NCBI GenBank assembly: GCA_031266095.1 | Contig: JAISBR010000053.1 | Coordinates: 1-15,200, forward strand | DNA length: 15,200 nucleotides | Source of the DNA: Treponema sp. | Lineage (GTDB): Bacteria; Spirochaetota; Spirochaetia; Treponematales; Breznakiellaceae | Reading direction: 5' to 3' | In this document: one piece after another, positions 12,694 through 15,200 of the stretch | Layout: each line of letters starts with the position of its first letter | Position numbering within the stretch: the stretch's first letter is position 1 | Translations under genes and position numbers: made by a program | The notes under the pieces: model-generated | Told to the model about the DNA's origin: nothing | The model's database searches: none | The model's input: the letters and a program-made list of their open reading frames with translations, nothing else

Positions 12694-15200
12694 ATGTCTC
12701 TATCTATTCGTACCAAAATTATACTCATCATTTTGGCAATAATCGCGGGAATGACCGCGGCCAGCGTGATTATCGGTATAAGCCTGACCCGCCGTAATCT
12801 TATAGAAACTATTAACAATGATATGAGCGTTTTGGGTGATATTGCCGAACGGCTTCTTTCAGAAAAAGTCGCTCATCTAAAAACCAGGATGTGGATTACC
12901 GCTGAAAGATGCCGGGACTTGAATGGTGAAGAAATCACGGAAGTTTTGCGGGAAGAAGTCATTACCCAGAAATTCTTGAGTTTGCGGCTGATAGAAACAA
13001 ACGGCAAGATATGGTCCTACAGCGCCACGGCAGATTACGCGATCGACGGAAACGTGAACTTCCTGCGGCCCCGTTTGGGTGAAATGGTAATGAGCACCAC
13101 CCGGTATAACAACAATGGGGAATTAATCATGCGTTTCTGGCTGCCCCTGGAGGATGGAAGGACTCTGGTGGCGGTTCTGCCGGGAATGGTGATAAGCGAC
13201 GTACTGTCGGAATTCAGAGTCTGGGATTCGGGGAATATCTTTGCCCTGGATAATGAGGGTGTGATGATCGCAAACATGAGGCCCCATCTGGTTTTGGAAC
13301 GGGTCAATTTTATCAAAAGCGCGGGAGCCGATAAAAACTTTGAGCAAATATCGGATATTTTCTCCCTTATGGTTCAGGGAAAAACAGGGGTGGGAAAATA
13401 TAAGTACGATGGAGTTCTCCGGATCTGCGCGTACCGGCCCATTCAAGGTACCGACGGCTGGTCCCTGGGGGTAGTGTGTCCCATAGCGGAAAGCCCCATC
13501 CCCCGTGTGGTACACTCCTTCCTGATTTCAGGAGCGGTATTTCTGGGGCTGGGGATCCTTGCGGCTTTCCTTGCCGCCCGCTTTATCGCACATCCCTTTG
13601 AACGGATGGAAGAGCTTGCCCTGGTGGCCAAATCCGCATCGGAGGCAAAGAGCCATTTCCTGGCCAACATGAGCCACGAGATGCGTACCCCTCTTAACGC
13701 CATCATCGGTTTCGCCGAACTTGAACTGGGGAAAGAAAAAGAAGGGGACGTCAAATACGAAGCCCAGGAAAGCCTGGAAAAAATTTACAGTTCCGGCGTT
13801 ACCCTCCTGGGACTTATCAACGATATCCTGGATATTTCCAAAATTGAATCGGGGAAATTTGAAATGGTACAAGTGAACTATGATGTACCCAGCCTCCTTA
13901 ACGATACAGTGGTCCTCAATATGGTACGCATAGGCAGTAAACCCATCGTGTTTAAGCTGGATATTGAGGAAACACTGCCCGCAAAACTTTATGGTGATGA
14001 ACTACGGATTAAACAGATATTTAATAATCTGCTCTCCAACGCCTTTAAGTACACCAAGGAGGGAAGCGTGGTTCTGAAAATCCGCAGTGAATGTATTGGA
14101 CAAGAGGCGGTAATGATGAATTGCAGTATCTCCGATACCGGCATGGGCATACGGAGCGAAGATATGGATAAGCTCTTCGGCGATTACAACCAGGTTGACA
14201 CCAAAAGCAACCGCCACATTGAGGGAACCGGCCTGGGGCTTGCCATCACTAAAAGGATGGTGGAATTGATGGACGGAACTATTTCTGTGGAAAGCGAGTA
14301 TGGCAAGGGTACCACTTTTACGGTGCGGTTCGTTCAGGGTTTTGTGGATGATGCCGTTGTCGGCAAGGTACTTGCGGAAAACCTTAAGGACCTGCGGTAC
14401 ACCATGGCCCGTCAGGATCGGAACAAGCAGTTGATACGGAGCCACATTCCTTATGCCAAGGTACTGGTGGTTGATGACGTGGCAACCAACCTTGATCTTG
14501 CCAGGGGTATCTTGAAGCCCTATGGCATGACTGTGGATTGTGTTGCCAGCGGACGAGCGGCTGTTGACCTTATACGGAAAGGAGAACCCCGGTATAACGC
14601 GGTCTTCATGGATCACATGATGCCCGGCATGGACGGCATTGAAGCGGTGCGGATTATCAGAAATGAAATAGACAGCGAATATGCCAGGACCGTGCCCGTT
14701 ATCGCCCTTACCGCTAACGCCATCACCGGCAACGACAAGTTCTTCCTCAACAACGGCTTCCAGGACTTTCTTACCAAGCCCATCGATATCATAAAGTTGA
14801 ACGACGCCATTAACCGCTGGGTGCGGGATAAAGCAATGGAAAAGGAACTGGGCCTTGATACGCAGAGCCGGCTTGCCGGAGGGCTGGCCGAAGAGAGCTG
14901 CGACATGGAAGCGGAAGACGCCGACACGGAACTTGAACGCTACATCGGCGATCTGATACTGACCGCCCAGGTGGCGGGCCTTGACGCCGGAAAGGGGCTG
15001 GAACGCTTTGGCGGGGACGGAAAATCCTACATGGAATCCCTGCGTTCTTACGTGATTCATACCCCGGAACTTCTCCAGGCAGCCCGGAACACGGAGCTTT
15101 TGGCGGAGTACGCCATTACCGTCCACGGCATTAAAGGATCAAGCCGGGGCATATCCGCGGACGCCATCGGAGCGAAAGCGGAGGAACTGGAACACGCGGC
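12694..15200 (+). CDS. Hybrid sensor histidine kinase, 3' end outside window
   Basis: At least 835 codons are open to the window edge. Domains in order: transmembrane helix about 9-30; extracytoplasmic sensor about 32-272 of apparent double-Cache type; transmembrane helix about 275-298; a short linker with no HAMP domain; HisKA with FLANMSHEMRTPLNAIIGF (phosphorylatable His328); HATPase with NNLLSNAFKYTKEG, SDTGMGI and GTGLGLAITK; a linker; a receiver with Asp594/Asp595, phosphoacceptor Asp640 in MDHMMPGMDG and Lys695 in LTKPI; and the beginning of an HPt domain with HGIKGSS (His811). It therefore encodes a full phosphorelay in one chain, probably sensing a small periplasmic ligand. It is divergent from argD with its own ribosome-binding site. 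The ligand and final output regulator cannot be told; a regulator may follow beyond the window. The kinase architecture is certain and the Cache call is moderate. Confidence 0.93.
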   Translation, partial: MSLSIRTKIILIILAIIAGMTAASVIIGISLTRRNLIETINNDMSVLGDIAERLLSEKVAHLKTRMWITAERCRDLNGEEITEVLREEVITQKFLSLRLIETNGKIWSYSATADYAIDGNVNFLRPRLGEMVMSTTRYNNNGELIMRFWLPLEDGRTLVAVLPGMVISDVLSEFRVWDSGNIFALDNEGVMIANMRPHLVLERVNFIKSAGADKNFEQISDIFSLMVQGKTGVGKYKYDGVLRICAYRPIQGTDGWSLGVVCPIAESPIPRVVHSFLISGAVFLGLGILAAFLAARFIAHPFERMEELALVAKSASEAKSHFLANMSHEMRTPLNAIIGFAELELGKEKEGDVKYEAQESLEKIYSSGVTLLGLINDILDISKIESGKFEMVQVNYDVPSLLNDTVVLNMVRIGSKPIVFKLDIEETLPAKLYGDELRIKQIFNNLLSNAFKYTKEGSVVLKIRSECIGQEAVMMNCSISDTGMGIRSEDMDKLFGDYNQVDTKSNRHIEGTGLGLAITKRMVELMDGTISVESEYGKGTTFTVRFVQGFVDDAVVGKVLAENLKDLRYTMARQDRNKQLIRSHIPYAKVLVVDDVATNLDLARGILKPYGMTVDCVASGRAAVDLIRKGEPRYNAVFMDHMMPGMDGIEAVRIIRNEIDSEYARTVPVIALTANAITGNDKFFLNNGFQDFLTKPIDIIKLNDAINRWVRDKAMEKELGLDTQSRLAGGLAEESCDMEAEDADTELERYIGDLILTAQVAGLDAGKGLERFGGDGKSYMESLRSYVIHTPELLQAARNTELLAEYAITVHGIKGSSRGISADAIGAKAEELEHA

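Noticed and set aside
14002..15126. 374-codon open frame on the minus strand
   Set aside because: It is antisense to the kinase HATPase, receiver and HPt coding region, which has unmistakable conserved motifs; no known domain or ribosome-binding site was seen. It is best explained by codon bias of the real gene.

Overview
The window looks like chromosomal DNA of a moderately GC-rich Treponema-type spirochete, possibly of the termite-gut kind. The strongest clue is the hybrid sensor kinase at the right end. Its short HAMP-less linker, a spacer rich in basic residues before the receiver, and the MDHMMPGMDGIE and ALTANAI receiver motifs resemble the very abundant treponemal hybrid kinases. This assignment rests on recognition, not on a database search. 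No rRNA, tRNA, CRISPR array or transposase gene was seen.

Layout. Positions 1-118 hold a cluster of palindromes that runs into the 3' end of a RelE/HigB-type toxin gene (59-388, minus). A divergent intergenic region follows, with a candidate leaderless promoter on each side. Four plus-strand genes come next: a double NDK-fold protein (564-1751), an M19 membrane-dipeptidase homologue (1761-2798), a large exported protein with a split VWA domain, an inserted DUF2135-like domain and a C-terminal FlgO/CsgG-like domain (2885-5344), and moeA (5372-6646). A 204-bp convergent intergenic region packed with hairpins separates these from a minus-strand block read right to left: argD (12346-11144), argG (11013-9793), argH (9783-8395), and the two subunits of a Fe-S hydro-lyase of the L(+)-tartrate dehydratase/class I fumarase family (8346-7447 and 7450-6851). 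A 347-bp AT-rich divergent region then leads to the hybrid histidine kinase (12694 to beyond 15200).

How the genes work together. argD, argG and argH supply steps of arginine synthesis. ArgH releases fumarate, and the hydro-lyase directly downstream could hydrate it to malate. moeA is the only molybdenum-cofactor gene in view. The VWA/DUF2135/FlgO-like protein is probably a surface or periplasmic scaffold; its function is unknown.

The most unusual signals are three. First, a dispersed hairpin family (15-nt arms, 7-9-nt loop, ends GAG/CTC) occurs in at least three full copies plus one solitary arm, and one copy supplies the C-terminus of the toxin. Second, the VWA fold is split by a DUF2135-like insert. 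Third, the toxin/NDK-like pair appears to have leaderless divergent promoters of identical geometry. No complete new defence or mobile system could be demonstrated.
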